Source of the DNA: Diphasiastrum complanatum
Lineage: Eukaryota > Streptophyta > Lycopodiopsida > Lycopodiales > Lycopodiaceae
Direction of reading: 5' to 3'
Length of the DNA stretch: 64,000 nucleotides
NCBI GenBank assembly: GCA_029204225.1
Contig: CM055100.1
Coordinates: forward strand, 14,700,538-14,764,537
Each line of letters opens with the position of its first letter. Within the stretch, counting starts at the first letter, position 1. Both the position numbers and the translations under genes were made by a program. Below, in pieces: positions 37,401-49,213 of the stretch. The notes under the pieces are model-generated. The model had not been told where the DNA came from. It was given only the letters and a program-made list of their open reading frames with translations, and made no database searches.

Positions 37401-38234
37401 TCAACAGCCCGAACGCTCCGAGGAAGTCATGGGCTGGCGTGTATGAAAACCACATCCACAGAACGATTTCGTGATGGTCAGAAACAACATAACCAGTCTA
37501 CACAAAGTTTTCGGCCCTTGTGTAATTAGTAACAATGCACTTTCCGACCCTTGCGCAAGTAATAATACAACGTCTTATGACAGATGTATACATAGCGGTA
37601 TGAATCTTTATGGCATTCAAATTTCAACCCAACTCTCAAAATTGCCAAACTAATACCTTGTGAAACCCCTTTGGTTTTGATTTTTACGGCATAGAAATTT
37701 TCATCTTATAAAAACTTTACTGCCATAAAAAGACTAGAGACAAGACAGCCCGTGGGAGTCAGAGATTGTGGTCGTAACCAACAAGCTGCTACGCGGCTTG
37801 CCCATCTTCTGCGTACAGGAGCTGGTGCTTCTGCGATCCATCCATCTGCCTGTGCTCTATTGTTTGTTGTTGAACCAAGCTTGTTGAAGTATTCCTTTAA
37901 GTTGACTTCAGAGATATGGCATGACTCATGGTAGCTTAACGCCGGAGGTTTGGTGGGATCTCCGCCAGAAAAGGATCTGGAGATGCCTGCAATTATTGCA
38001 ATCCTTGTTGGGTATATATATGTGCCTATAAAGTCGATACTGGACAATTAGTAGTGAACTTTCAGCAGTCATGCAAACTGTTGTTTAGTTGTTGGGTTAA
38101 CCGAAAGAAGCCAATGTTGCTCAGATCAAACAGCTTTCGCTTCCACTAGTTGGAATACAGTATTTCCTATATTAAAGTACACTGTACAATCAGTCCAGGG
38201 TCTAAGTTTACAGTTCTACATATTCGCACACCAT
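37401..38234. other. upstream region of the LEA_2 gene
   Basis: No gene is recognised. A minus-strand frame of 113 codons (38047-37706) is open, but it matches no family I know and may be chance. A likely promoter for the gene at 38235 lies here; only weak TATA-like sequence (CCTATATTAAAG, about 38166) is visible. Confidence 0.35.
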
Positions 38235-38852
38235 ATGAGGTGGTACAGTTTCGGTTGCTGTTTCACAGGGTTTATGATAATTATTGTTCTGGGTATCATA
38301 TCGATACCTGTAGTAATTGTCGTTGAGAGATTTTATGGAGTTCGAGATCTGGGATACTTGTTAGAGGATGTTCGATTTTCTGCATTAAACTTGACTTCCT
38401 CGTCTAATTCCACGCAGCTGAATGGCGAAATTGATTTCACCGTCCGAATCAGCAATCCCAGCCTAGGAACCGGAATCTACTTCAAAAGAATTTCCATGGA
38501 AACCTCTTACAATGGCATCATACTGGGAGACTGTTTCATACCGCCCTTCTACTTGGGCCATAAGACCAGACTAACGCAGCAGCTCAATTTAACTACGAAT
38601 GTTGTTCTGGATGCCATGCAGGCGGCGAGTCTGAGATCCGCCATAGCCGGGAATGCGATCAGGCTTTATGTGGATGTAGTTGTAGAACTGAAATGCAAAT
38701 TTGGATCAGAAAAGTGCACTACAGTGTCAACAAGTGATACTTGCAACAACGTGGAGGTCAGCCCACCTTCATCACCAGGAGGAAGTCACCTTCTCAACAA
38801 ATGCAGCATGAAGTTGGGAATTACGGATCTATACAACAACAGTAATGACTGA
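38235..38852 (+). CDS. LEA_2 / NDR1-HIN1-like membrane protein
   Basis: Single uninterrupted frame of 205 codons. Residues about 8-32 form one hydrophobic helix (GCCFTGFMIIIVLGIISIPVV). It follows a very short cytoplasmic end and precedes a LEA_2-type beta domain (about 45-165). That domain has FSALNLTSSSN, a DFTVRISNPSLG block in place of the usual NPN motif, and paired hydrophobic strands. This is the layout of NHL proteins, plasma-membrane proteins linked to defence and abiotic stress. There are several N-glycosylation sequons (NLT, NST, NNS). The C-terminal tail is Cys-rich (KCKFGSEKC, DTCNN) and polar. The N terminus is shorter than in typical NHLs, which carry a longer basic and Pro-rich lead. 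AATAAA lies about 210 bp downstream (39061). It is intact and probably expressed; its exact role is unknown. Confidence 0.8.
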   Translation: MRWYSFGCCFTGFMIIIVLGIISIPVVIVVERFYGVRDLGYLLEDVRFSALNLTSSSNSTQLNGEIDFTVRISNPSLGTGIYFKRISMETSYNGIILGDCFIPPFYLGHKTRLTQQLNLTTNVVLDAMQAASLRSAIAGNAIRLYVDVVVELKCKFGSEKCTTVSTSDTCNNVEVSPPSSPGGSHLLNKCSMKLGITDLYNNSND

Positions 38853-39517
38853 GAATCTGATTGCCTTAGTTTGAAAATTCTGTACAGTTGATTTGATCAT
38901 AATGTGCAAGCGTTCGTTAATAAGGTCTGATCTGCACGCCACAATTCCAGTTTTGCAGATCACTTCAGTCTTCGATCTACCATCCCCGTCTTGCACAGTT
39001 ACCAAGATTGCAGTTTGCAAGGCTGCCATGCCCTTCAAAAGCATTCATGGCTTTCAAATGAATAAACATTTTTCCTTGTCTAAAATCAAATTTATTTTCT
39101 ATTTTTTTTTAGCTTTGTGATGCTTAAGGCAAAGCTTCTAGTGACGTGTACATCACCTTGTTTTTTTTAAAAGGAAAAGGTTGATCCTCCTAAGGAGAAA
39201 TGGTGAAGAAAATATTTTACATCAAATTGCTTTTGCACGCACTTTTCAATTTTGAAATTTGCTTGTAGAGCATTTTTATTATTTTTAACACACCTTTCAC
39301 CCAAAAGGTGCCTCTACAAAAAATTTAAAGGGATGTCTAGGTGCATCCTTCAATACCTAGGATGAATTTAGAGTTGCTATAAAATACGATACAATACCTA
39401 GGATGAATTTAGAGTTGCTATAAAATAGGATACGTGGGAGCTTATTCTCCAATATTTCTTATTTTTCTTTGCTAAGTTGGCATTAAAAATTGAATATTTT
39501 CCATGTTAGATAATTTC
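38853..39517. other. LEA_2 3' region with a 41-bp tandem duplication
   Basis: Contains a polyadenylation-like AATAAA (about 39061). A 41-bp unit beginning CAATACCTAGGATGAATTTA is duplicated in tandem at 39351 and 39392. No further gene is seen. Confidence 0.6.
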
Positions 39518-39761
39518 ATGTGGCCACGCGCTCAATATACACAAATCTAAGCTTGACCCATCATGGATGTAAATGTAAACGTTCTATATATATATATTAA
39601 AGCCATTGCTATAGCAAATACCATTCTAAAAAATAGATGTCCTTCAATTAAAAAAGGTGATAAAAAATAAGATTTTACATGAAAGTCAAAAAATTTAGAG
39701 CTAAAGATCAAAGGGCATAATTAGATCTTTGTGATCTGATTTTTCCACATGGTATCAGAGC
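39518..39761 (+). mobile_element. possible solo LTR end with primer-binding site
   Basis: TGGTATCAGAGC is exact at 39750-39761 and is preceded by TTCCACA. The nearest matching inverted start is TGTGG at 39518, which would give a 232-bp LTR containing a TATATATATTAA stretch. The PBS is firm; the LTR start is a guess. No gag or pol follows. Confidence 0.45.
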
Positions 39762-41400
39762 TTTGTTGTAGGCTATATTTGGAGGAGAATCCAATTCTAG
39801 TGAGTGATTTGGAAGCGCCATCAATTTTAGAGTGTGCTAGAGTGATTTCCTTGTCAAAATCAAGCAGTTTCAAGTATAGAATGGGGATCTTTGTGATCCA
39901 AAGCTTAATTTAGGTCAAAATACTTGTAGTAGGCCGATTTCTCTCCCCACTTGTTGGATTGTGGCAAGTTAGTCTCTTTAGTTAAGCGGTCTATTCCTAG
40001 CAACATATGTAAGGAAATAACAACCATTCAATCACAATAGACTTAACTGCTCCTAATTAACCGAAGAGTTTAGGCTGAAAATAGTACACAAGCATTCCTT
40101 GACTACAATCTGTAAAGGTAAGCAAATTGCTCATAAGTAAGCAATTACTGAATGAAAATGCCTATGGGATGTACATAATCTCAAATATGCACTGGAGAAA
40201 AGAAAGTTAGAGTTCAAATAAGATATCTAAATCCTTGACTCTCCCAATTGATCAAGAATTACTCATTATCTTAATAATCCTCACATTCCCTTATATTCTT
40301 TTAATGTCCACTAAGTATCCATTTATGATTCTTCAATCGTAACATTTAGAATCTTATGATTCGTCAATCATAATTTACAGGATTCCAAAAAATCATAATC
40401 ATTAAAAGATACTGGAGTATATGTACAGCATACCAATCAAGAAATATAAGAAACATTTTGAAATCTTTTCTACAAGGAAAATTGTTGGATTCCAAGAATA
40501 TTCTTCCAACTCGATTCTTAACTGAATTATGAGTTCCAAATTCTACAATCAACCAAGTAATTAAAGACCATTATAACATCCGTCTTTAACAATATAAACT
40601 TTATACAATCACCTAGAACAATATCTAGATATTACAAAGTTCTGCCGAATTCCAACTGAATTCAATGGTTATCCTTGATATTAATTAGACTTTGTCATCC
40701 AATATGAGCTCACTAGGATTCACGCAATAACTTAGGATATTCCTCATTCAGAAAATATTCTATATCAAGAATCTCCGATATTTTATGCACAAAACTCTCA
40801 TAGATGAATCCTGATGACTCACAAATCATGTGTCTTACAAGCAATATAGATCAAAATAAACAATTTCTGGTGAATTCTCTTCACACTACTTATTTAGCCA
40901 ATTAACTTCTAAACAAAAGTAATCCAATTACTCAAGTCAATTGTAAATTATTCAGAAATCTTAAATGTCTAGGTGTAGAATTCTTAATTATACTAGTATA
41001 ACACCACATTTAGATCCTTTTCTAAACCATCAATAAGTTAATGAGTTATCCTTTCATAGAAAGACCATTAACATGCAAGTAACTATTTCGCACATTACTT
41101 GTTCATATGTCTATGCACTCTGACTAGTTTAAGTATGCGATATAAACTCAGCACATAGGAAACACATAGCAGATCCACAAGATTAAGATGTACATAAGCA
41201 ACATATCCAACTATGTTCCTATACATAAACATAGGCTATAACCTGGCAGATATCCATAATCCGCATATGTTACTCACATAAACTCACTGAGAATCTTGCA
41301 ACTCATCTAAAAACAAACTCTATTTCTCATGAGTAAATAACATATCTGGGAAATCTCTCTGACAAGTTTTCGAACCATCTAACTCTTATTAACAAAAAAG
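39762..41400. other. AT-rich spacer
   Basis: No gene or clear repeat recognised. The first few hundred bases may be the leader of the retroelement whose PBS lies at 39750. Confidence 0.4.
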
Positions 41401-41409
41401 TTGTTCAGG

Positions 41410-42071
41410 AGCTGGGCAGCAACATGGATGGAAGGCTCAGTGATGGCATCTAGGAGGTATTTGTCATTGGTCCAGTGCAGATCGTTGGTTAGGTCGATGT
41501 AAGGCTTTATGGCCTATTTGGCCTACTTATGATTGGGTGAGGCTTGTGTACCTGACATTATACCTATGGCAGCAAGGGCGGCCTCAGTGACGCGCACCTT
41601 GTGTGTTGCTCCCTGAAATGTGATATAAAATTTGGATTTCTCTTCCTTCCACGTATTGAAGGCAAGAGTGATGAAATTCATGTTGATTTTGCCAGAAAAG
41701 GCTCTCTCATGAATACTCATTGCAGTAAGCAGAGGCTCCGCAAGGGTCATCCACTGAGTGACCGTGCTTGTGCTAGGAAGTATCATGATGTCCGTTGCAA
41801 ATGGGACATCACGATGGATAGTATAACGCAGAGACTAGGAAGTATCGGTGGAAGACATGATGATCAAAAATGAAAGGTAAAACGTGCCAAAGTATATTGG
41901 AAAGCAGTTTAGGAAGTTTGGAAGGCTTTGGTCGCGAGAAAAATTTGCAAGAGCTTCGCTAGCACAAGTGAGGAATGAATCGAATTCAGCCAACTTATAG
42001 GTAAATTTGGTGGGTCCATTACACTGAATACTAGTTTGGCTGATCAATTCTGAACCAAAACTTGCAGGCAT
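41410..42071 (-). other. unassigned ORFs in TE context
   Basis: Two adjacent minus-strand frames are open (42071-41835 and 41786-41523). The second, with AFNTWKEEKSKFYITFQGAT, continues past a stop into PYIDLTNDLHWTNDKYLLDA. They read as one decayed protein, but I cannot assign a family. They lie downstream (minus sense) of the family B integrase and may be an extra retroelement ORF or an unrelated plant gene fragment. Confidence 0.35.
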
Positions 42072-42099
42072 GTACAGTACTGTGAAAATAGTCTATAAA

Positions 42100-42450
42100 A
42101 ATCTCGGCGAAGGTTACTGGGGATCTGAACCTATCAAGCGAACATTTTTCAGGGCTGGCGAAGAATGAACCTTCGCCCAGGAGAGTCCTTCACCCAAGTA
42201 CTGTCATAAATGCATTTTTCCAAAATCTGAACCTATGGCCAACCTAATTTTGACATTTTAAGACCATCTAGCATGTCAGCAAAGTTTCATAATGAGAGTA
42301 AGGTGCTCGACGAAGGTTCCCAAAATGGCATATTACTAATCATTCGCCTAGCTCCAAAAATGGATTTTTATTGAAAAAGAACCTTCGTCCACCTCAAATT
42401 AGATAAATCTGAAGTGGATGTATAGTCTGAGAGCTCAGCGAAGGTTTTTG
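42100..42450. repeat. dispersed CGAAGGTT motif in both orientations
   Basis: GCGAAGGTT or a close variant occurs at about 42107, 42157, 42309 and 42439. Its complement AACCTTCG occurs at about 42169 and 42380, with partial copies near 42185 and 42345. Spacing is irregular. No function is assigned. Confidence 0.5.
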
Positions 42451-42612
42451 ATACTGTATAGGCCAAATATGACCAAAACATGGATTTTCTAAGTCATTTT
42501 TCATCAAAAATATTGTTCTTCCTTTTTCCAATGTTGATGACTTTTCTGACTTTTGCTCATAAGCTGTTTCTCATTTTTTTTTAACTGTCTTTTTCACAAA
42601 AAATCTGAACAA

Positions 42613-43525
42613 TCAAATATTGAAAACAACAAATTGTTGATCTGGTAGAGCAGGCTGCCAAAACTTGCGTAATCGGCTGTCATTCATCGGAGTATCAAAT
42701 CGTTTTCCATCCAAGTGCTCAAGAATTATTGTGCCATAGTTCAGGATTTCCTTCACTTTATATGGGCCTTCACTGGTAACTTCAATTTTCCCTTGATCAG
42801 CTTGGTTTTGTACATCAATGTAAGATCTCCTGCTTTCAAATCCTTTTTGTGCAATCGACGATTGTGTCATGCCTTGCGGCGGGCTTTCTCTGCTGCTAAT
42901 GCATGAACTGCCATCAATCGGGTTTCACATAATTTGTGCAATGCTTCATGACGTAGTTGTAAAGAGTTATCATCATTTAACCGTTCTGTTGCCGCTATGC
43001 GTAAAGATGGGATTAAAAATTCAATCGGCATGACAACATCTTGACCATAGACTAGTTGAAAGGGTGTTTGATTTGTACTATTTTTGTAAGCGGTTCTGAA
43101 TGCCCATAATGCTGCATACAGTTTATGTTCCCAATTAGATCGACTTGCTGTCTTTGTCATGATGGTGCAGAGAATCTTATTGGAAGATTCAGCTTGGCCA
43201 TTCCCTCTGGGATAGTAAGGAGTGCTAAATCTATGAATCACAAAAACATCTTCCAGTAAATACTTTATTGTTTGATTAAAAAAGTGTGTACCCCGGTCAC
43301 TAACAATCTCGATCGGACATCCAAATCTGATTACAATATTTTCATAGAGAAACTTGGCCGTAGATTTTGCATCAGCAACTTTGACAGCTTTGGATTTAAC
43401 CCACTTGGTCATATAATCAGTTGCTACAGTAATGTATCGGGCCTGAGATCCTTGCGCGGCAGGATGAATAGGACCAACATAATCCGGTCCTCATTTTTCA
43501 AACGGTGCTTGCAATAAATTGTCTT
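42613..43525 (-). mobile_element. Ty3/gypsy family B integrase core and C-terminus
   Basis: On the minus strand, 43518 onward reads DNLLQAPFEK, a TGA in place of the usual Trp, then GPDYVGPIHP. The DDE core is complete: TDYMTKW, SDRGTHFFNQ and RGNGQAESSNK. The C-terminal part (LKAGDLTLMYK, DSRLRKFW) ends near 42613. This is exactly the part missing from the fragment that stops at 28642, some 15 kb away and in the same orientation. The left half of the core is abutted at about 43525 by copia gag. Confidence 0.88.
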
Positions 43526-43905
43526 TGATGGACAGGTCACTGGTCTTTCTCCGCATTTCTTCTTGAAAAAGATGACCGATCACCTTTTGAAGAGTGAGGT
43601 CGGGTTGTGTGGAGATCATCACGACAAAGTGTTCATACGACTTTGAAAGAGAAGAAAGCAAGGTTATAATGGCATCATCATCTTGAATAGCACATCCTAC
43701 AATTGAGAACTGATCCATTTAAGATTTGAAACTGTTGATGTGAGAAGTAATGGCAGTAGAATTCGACATGTTAAGAGTAAAGAACTTCCTTCTAGGATGT
43801 AATCTAGAGGTTGCATCATGAGTCTCATAGAGATTTGATAACAAATCTAATGCATCCTTAGAGGTTTTGCATGTTTTAACGTGGAATATTTGGGACCTTC
43901 CACTT
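43526..43905 (-). pseudogene. copia gag fragment
   Basis: The minus-strand frame reads KDALDLLSNLYETHD, then a stop, DDDAIITLLSSLSKSYEHFV, and LTLQKVIGHLFQEEMRRK. This is the UBN2/gag-polypeptide domain of a copia element, different from the gag at 34.5 kb. It ends at the junction with gypsy B integrase. Confidence 0.82.
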
Positions 43906-44330
43906 GCCTTCCTCTTTCATCATAGGTGAGCCACAAAGGCTTGGATTTGCTACATTGAGATCTTGAGTTTCCTCCTCTTGAAGCCTCAGCCCATCTACAT
44001 CAAAAGCTTGGACATGATGTGGATTTGAAGATGTTCCATCAAGTTGTCTTGTAGATCAAGCTTGAAGGTCTTCCCTTCATGAAATATCACATCTCTACTA
44101 TATATAATTTTCTTACTATAAATTAGATCAACTCTATAAGCTTTACTTGATGAGCAATATCCAACAAATATCCCTTTTATGGAATTGGGATCATCCTTGG
44201 TTCTAACATCCAAGGGAACATGCACATAGCAAATGGATACAAATATCTTCAAATGACTTACATTTGACTTTTCTTTAAAGAGCAATTCATATTGTGTTTT
44301 ACCATCAATGGCATTACAAGAAAATTTATT
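43906..44330 (-). pseudogene. copia integrase-RT linker fragment
   Basis: The frame from about 44326 contains KTQYELLFKEKSNVSHLKIF, then IKGIFVGYCSSSKAYRV and IYSRDVIFHEGKTFKL. This is the conserved C-terminal integrase/linker before copia RT. It breaks up with stops near 43995 and passes directly into gag sequence instead of RT. Confidence 0.85.
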
Positions 44331-44371
44331 ATAAGGCTAGCTAATACCCATTTTAAAGTTCTTTGGATGGA

Positions 44372-44416
44372 GAAAATTCCATGTCATCATTTTTTAAATA
44401 ATGACATGGAATTTTC
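44372..44416. repeat. 20-bp inverted repeat (hairpin)
   Basis: GAAAATTCCATGTCATCATT (44372-44391) and the complement at 44397-44416 match at 19 of 20 positions across a 5-bp loop. It sits at the boundary between copia sequence and the leader of the eIF4A-III-like fragment. Confidence 0.85.
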
Positions 44417-44485
44417 ATTCATCTCTCTCTCACACTTACCATTTACGTCTACCTGCCCATTCGGGTGTTCTTTGCCAAATACCGC

Positions 44486-44636
<151 letters not shown>

Positions 44637-45201
44637 GATCGATCGATCGCGCTGGTTGTTTTGTTTTCTTTGGTTATATTTCACGTTCCTTCGTTGCGTG
44701 GAGCTGAAGACTTTGTTTGTTTTTTTCGTAGATTGTCGATTCCTCTCGCTCTCCTCCTTCCTCTCGTTCTCCTCCTTCAACGATGGCAACAAATTTTCAC
44801 GATCTCCCTTCCGTGCGAGCATTTGCTTCTGTGTAATCTCTGATGTTCCAACAAGGAGGAATTTGCCATTGTTTTTTATGCATCTTCCCTCAGTTTCAAC
44901 TCCCGTTTCCGATATTTTCAAATATGTTTTGAGAACCTGGGGTTTGAGTGTGGATTCGGGTTACTCGCCTCTGTTATCTTTGTCTTCCTTTGGATTGATC
45001 GATCGCATTGGTTCTTTCTCCTTCAGCTCGTCCCTACTGGTTCTTTCTCCTTCAGCTCATCCCTCGGAGCAGAGGTTTCGACTTCATCCTTTTGGATGAT
45101 AGTGAACGAGAGCTTTCATTGTTTAAGGATTGTTGCTCTTCTATTGCTTTGATCTAGATTTTGTGAATGTAGGTTGATCGGATAAAGTAGGATCATAGGC
45201 T

Positions 45202-45465
45202 ATGGCAAGCACAAGAGCGCCAACAAGAGGTGGAACAAATAATAGTAATGTTGTTGGAGAGGATGAGGACCTAGGTATCATTTTCGAAACTATCCCTGGA
45301 TTGGAGGTTGTGAATAGCTTCTATAAAATGGAGATTCATGAAGATCTTTTGCGAGGAATTTATATTGATAGTGTTGAGAAGTCATTGGCCATTCAACAAT
45401 GTGTTGTGCTTCCCATTATTCACTCAAGGGTGTTATTGTGCAGGCGCAATCAGGAACTACAAAAA
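45202..45465 (+). pseudogene. eIF4A-III-like DEAD-box helicase, 5' fragment
   Basis: The start MASTRAPTRGGTNN and the block EDLGIIFETIPGLEVVNSFY, then MEIHEDLLRGIY and VEKSLAIQQCVVLPII, align with the N terminus and Q motif of plant eIF4A-III, the exon-junction-complex RNA helicase. A frameshift near 45428 moves the Walker A equivalent to another frame. There it reads VIVQAQSGTTKN instead of AQSGTGKT, so the P-loop Lys-Thr is lost. No DEAD, SAT or later motif follows. Sequence from 44636 to 45201 looks like the authentic CT-rich leader, so promoter and leader came along with the coding start. It is a truncated, dead gene copy. Confidence 0.82.
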
Positions 45466-46619
45466 ATACTTGGTTATACATGCCTCATAAATTATCTTTA
45501 CTGGTTGGCAGGGGTCCTCTTCTAGTGAAAAATGTGCTGGGAAGGGCAATAATCCGATACTGGCTACCTACTCTGCTGGGAAGCACAATACAAGATTGGA
45601 ACGTTTCCCCATCCAGTCCTACTGTAGCAGCTGAAAGTTGAGGCAGAATTATAAGCATTTGCACATGGAAGACAGATGGATATTTGGTGCAAAGGTTCAT
45701 CTTCAGATTCCCACTTTGAGAAGATAAGACCAACTGGTTTTTTGAGCAGAATGTCTTCCAAATACATCTCTATGTATCTAGGCATTTGGCTACAAAATAA
45801 GTCTGAAATGGCACTCCTTTAGCTGCAGATACATGTATTGCCAAACTGATCTTGAGGCAGGAAGTTTTGTGAGCATATGGAAATGATGATGATCATGATC
45901 TTGGCAAAAATGATAGATGGCAAGAACTATTAGTAGGAGCTTGGAGCTTCATGTCTGGTGGTAAGAATAAAATTGGTCGAAAGGTCGCAATATTGTGGTG
46001 GTTCTATTACACATGAAAGCATCTTCAGCATGTTGTCATACGAATTGCAAAGTACTTCTGGCTGTAGCATGCAAAGTAAGAGAGAATTGTACATTGCAGA
46101 AATGGTGGTTTGGTTATAGCTAGGGACACTAATTGCATTTTAATCTACTTTCCAAACTCATGAAAGAGATGCTTGAGAGGAAAGCTAACCGACATGGGTT
46201 GGACATAATCTGGAAGGGCAAAGGTCAACTTTTTCACATGGAGTTATGATGCTATGTGGAGATGTTTTGTAGGTTAATCATTGTAGAAACCTAAAAGCTT
46301 CCACTGGTTAATTTTTTTACTTTATTCATTATATGGTATTCTTGTTGAACTTAGGAAGCTATCTTGCTTTGTCTTAATGCAATGGTTGGAGATCCAAGAA
46401 GCACAAAATTTGCAAAGAAATAATATGAAGCATTAGCCGCAAATAATATTGTGTTTGTTGAACTTGAGATACTAGCTTGCTATGTCTTAAAGCAATGATT
46501 GAGGATCAAGAAGCACAAGATTTACAAACAAAGAAGTCTGAAGATCTCTTGCTTGCGAGGGCTCGCTTTTTTTCTTCACATAAAAAAGATTACAAATGAT
46601 TGGGTTCAGACACATTGCT
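45466..46619. other. spacer with a 113-bp tandem duplication
   Basis: Within this stretch a block (TTGTTGAACTT..GA and following) occurs at about 46342 and again at 46455 with moderate divergence. The 45485-45785 stretch is open in several frames, but I could not assign it to a family. Confidence 0.55.
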
Positions 46620-46905
46620 TTTTAAGACAAAAGGTAGATCCAAGTAATCTACTATGATCATCTATAAAAGAGACAAGCATATAAACTCATACATTACTCT
46701 TGCTATTTGAAAAGTGCACATTTGAACGAAGAAGTTGCAAAACATTAGATATCTTGGAAATAGATCTCGAGAAAGAAAATTTATGTGCTTTTGCCAAAGC
46801 ACATGCTTCGCATGCCTTAGCACACTTTGACAATGTCTTTGGCATACCAAGAACCTTCTCCTCCTTGCACATTGACTCCTTTGCTTTGATAGCTTAGGAG
46901 AATCT
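46620..46905 (-). pseudogene. copia pre-integrase/integrase fragment
   Basis: The minus-strand reading KVLGMPKTLSKCAKACEACA and LAKAHKFSFS matches the copia zinc-finger/integrase boundary (CxxC followed by G/AKxH), then decays. It follows gag sequence directly, without protease, in the minus sense. Confidence 0.7.
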
Positions 46906-47235
46906 TGTTCCTCAATGTGAGCAACCTTAAGGTCTTCCTAGACTCATAGATAGCCTTCAATGTGTCCCAAGCATCTTTGGGAGTCCTATCTCCCTAAGAA
47001 TCACATTGGACACATTCATATTGATGTAATGAAAGTGCCAATCTAGATCTCTTCTTGAATCTCACATTCTATGGAAGGACTTAAGGCTCTTCTGCAATCC
47101 CCATCAATATATCTATGAGATCTTGAAGTACTCGAATTGATTCCATCCTAACTTTCCAAATGAAATAGTTAGATGAAGTTAATCTTTCACTTGCTTCTAA
47201 AAAAAGGAAGGATCCAATTAATGCCATTTTAAAGC
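46906..47235 (-). pseudogene. copia gag fragment
   Basis: Broken minus-strand frames read LTSSNYFIWKVRMESIRVLQ, then RTPKDAWDTLKAIYESRKTL and LLTLRNKILL. This is the standard DUF4219/UBN2 order of copia gag, with stops and frameshifts. The start lies at about 47235. Confidence 0.78.
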
Positions 47236-47358
47236 AAGAATTGTACACTAAGTACACTCATGTGAGTAATGATCATAAGTGATGTTGCTGGTCCTTGCAA
47301 CCTAATAGTGATGTAGACTTCAATTAGCAAGATCCACAAAGGTCTTGATCACTAAAAA

Positions 47359-49213
<1,855 letters not shown>

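Noticed and set aside
37706-38047. 113-codon minus-strand frame upstream of the LEA_2 gene
   Set aside because: No recognised motif, no promoter or polyadenylation support, and overlapping frames on the other strand. It is left as unassigned spacer.
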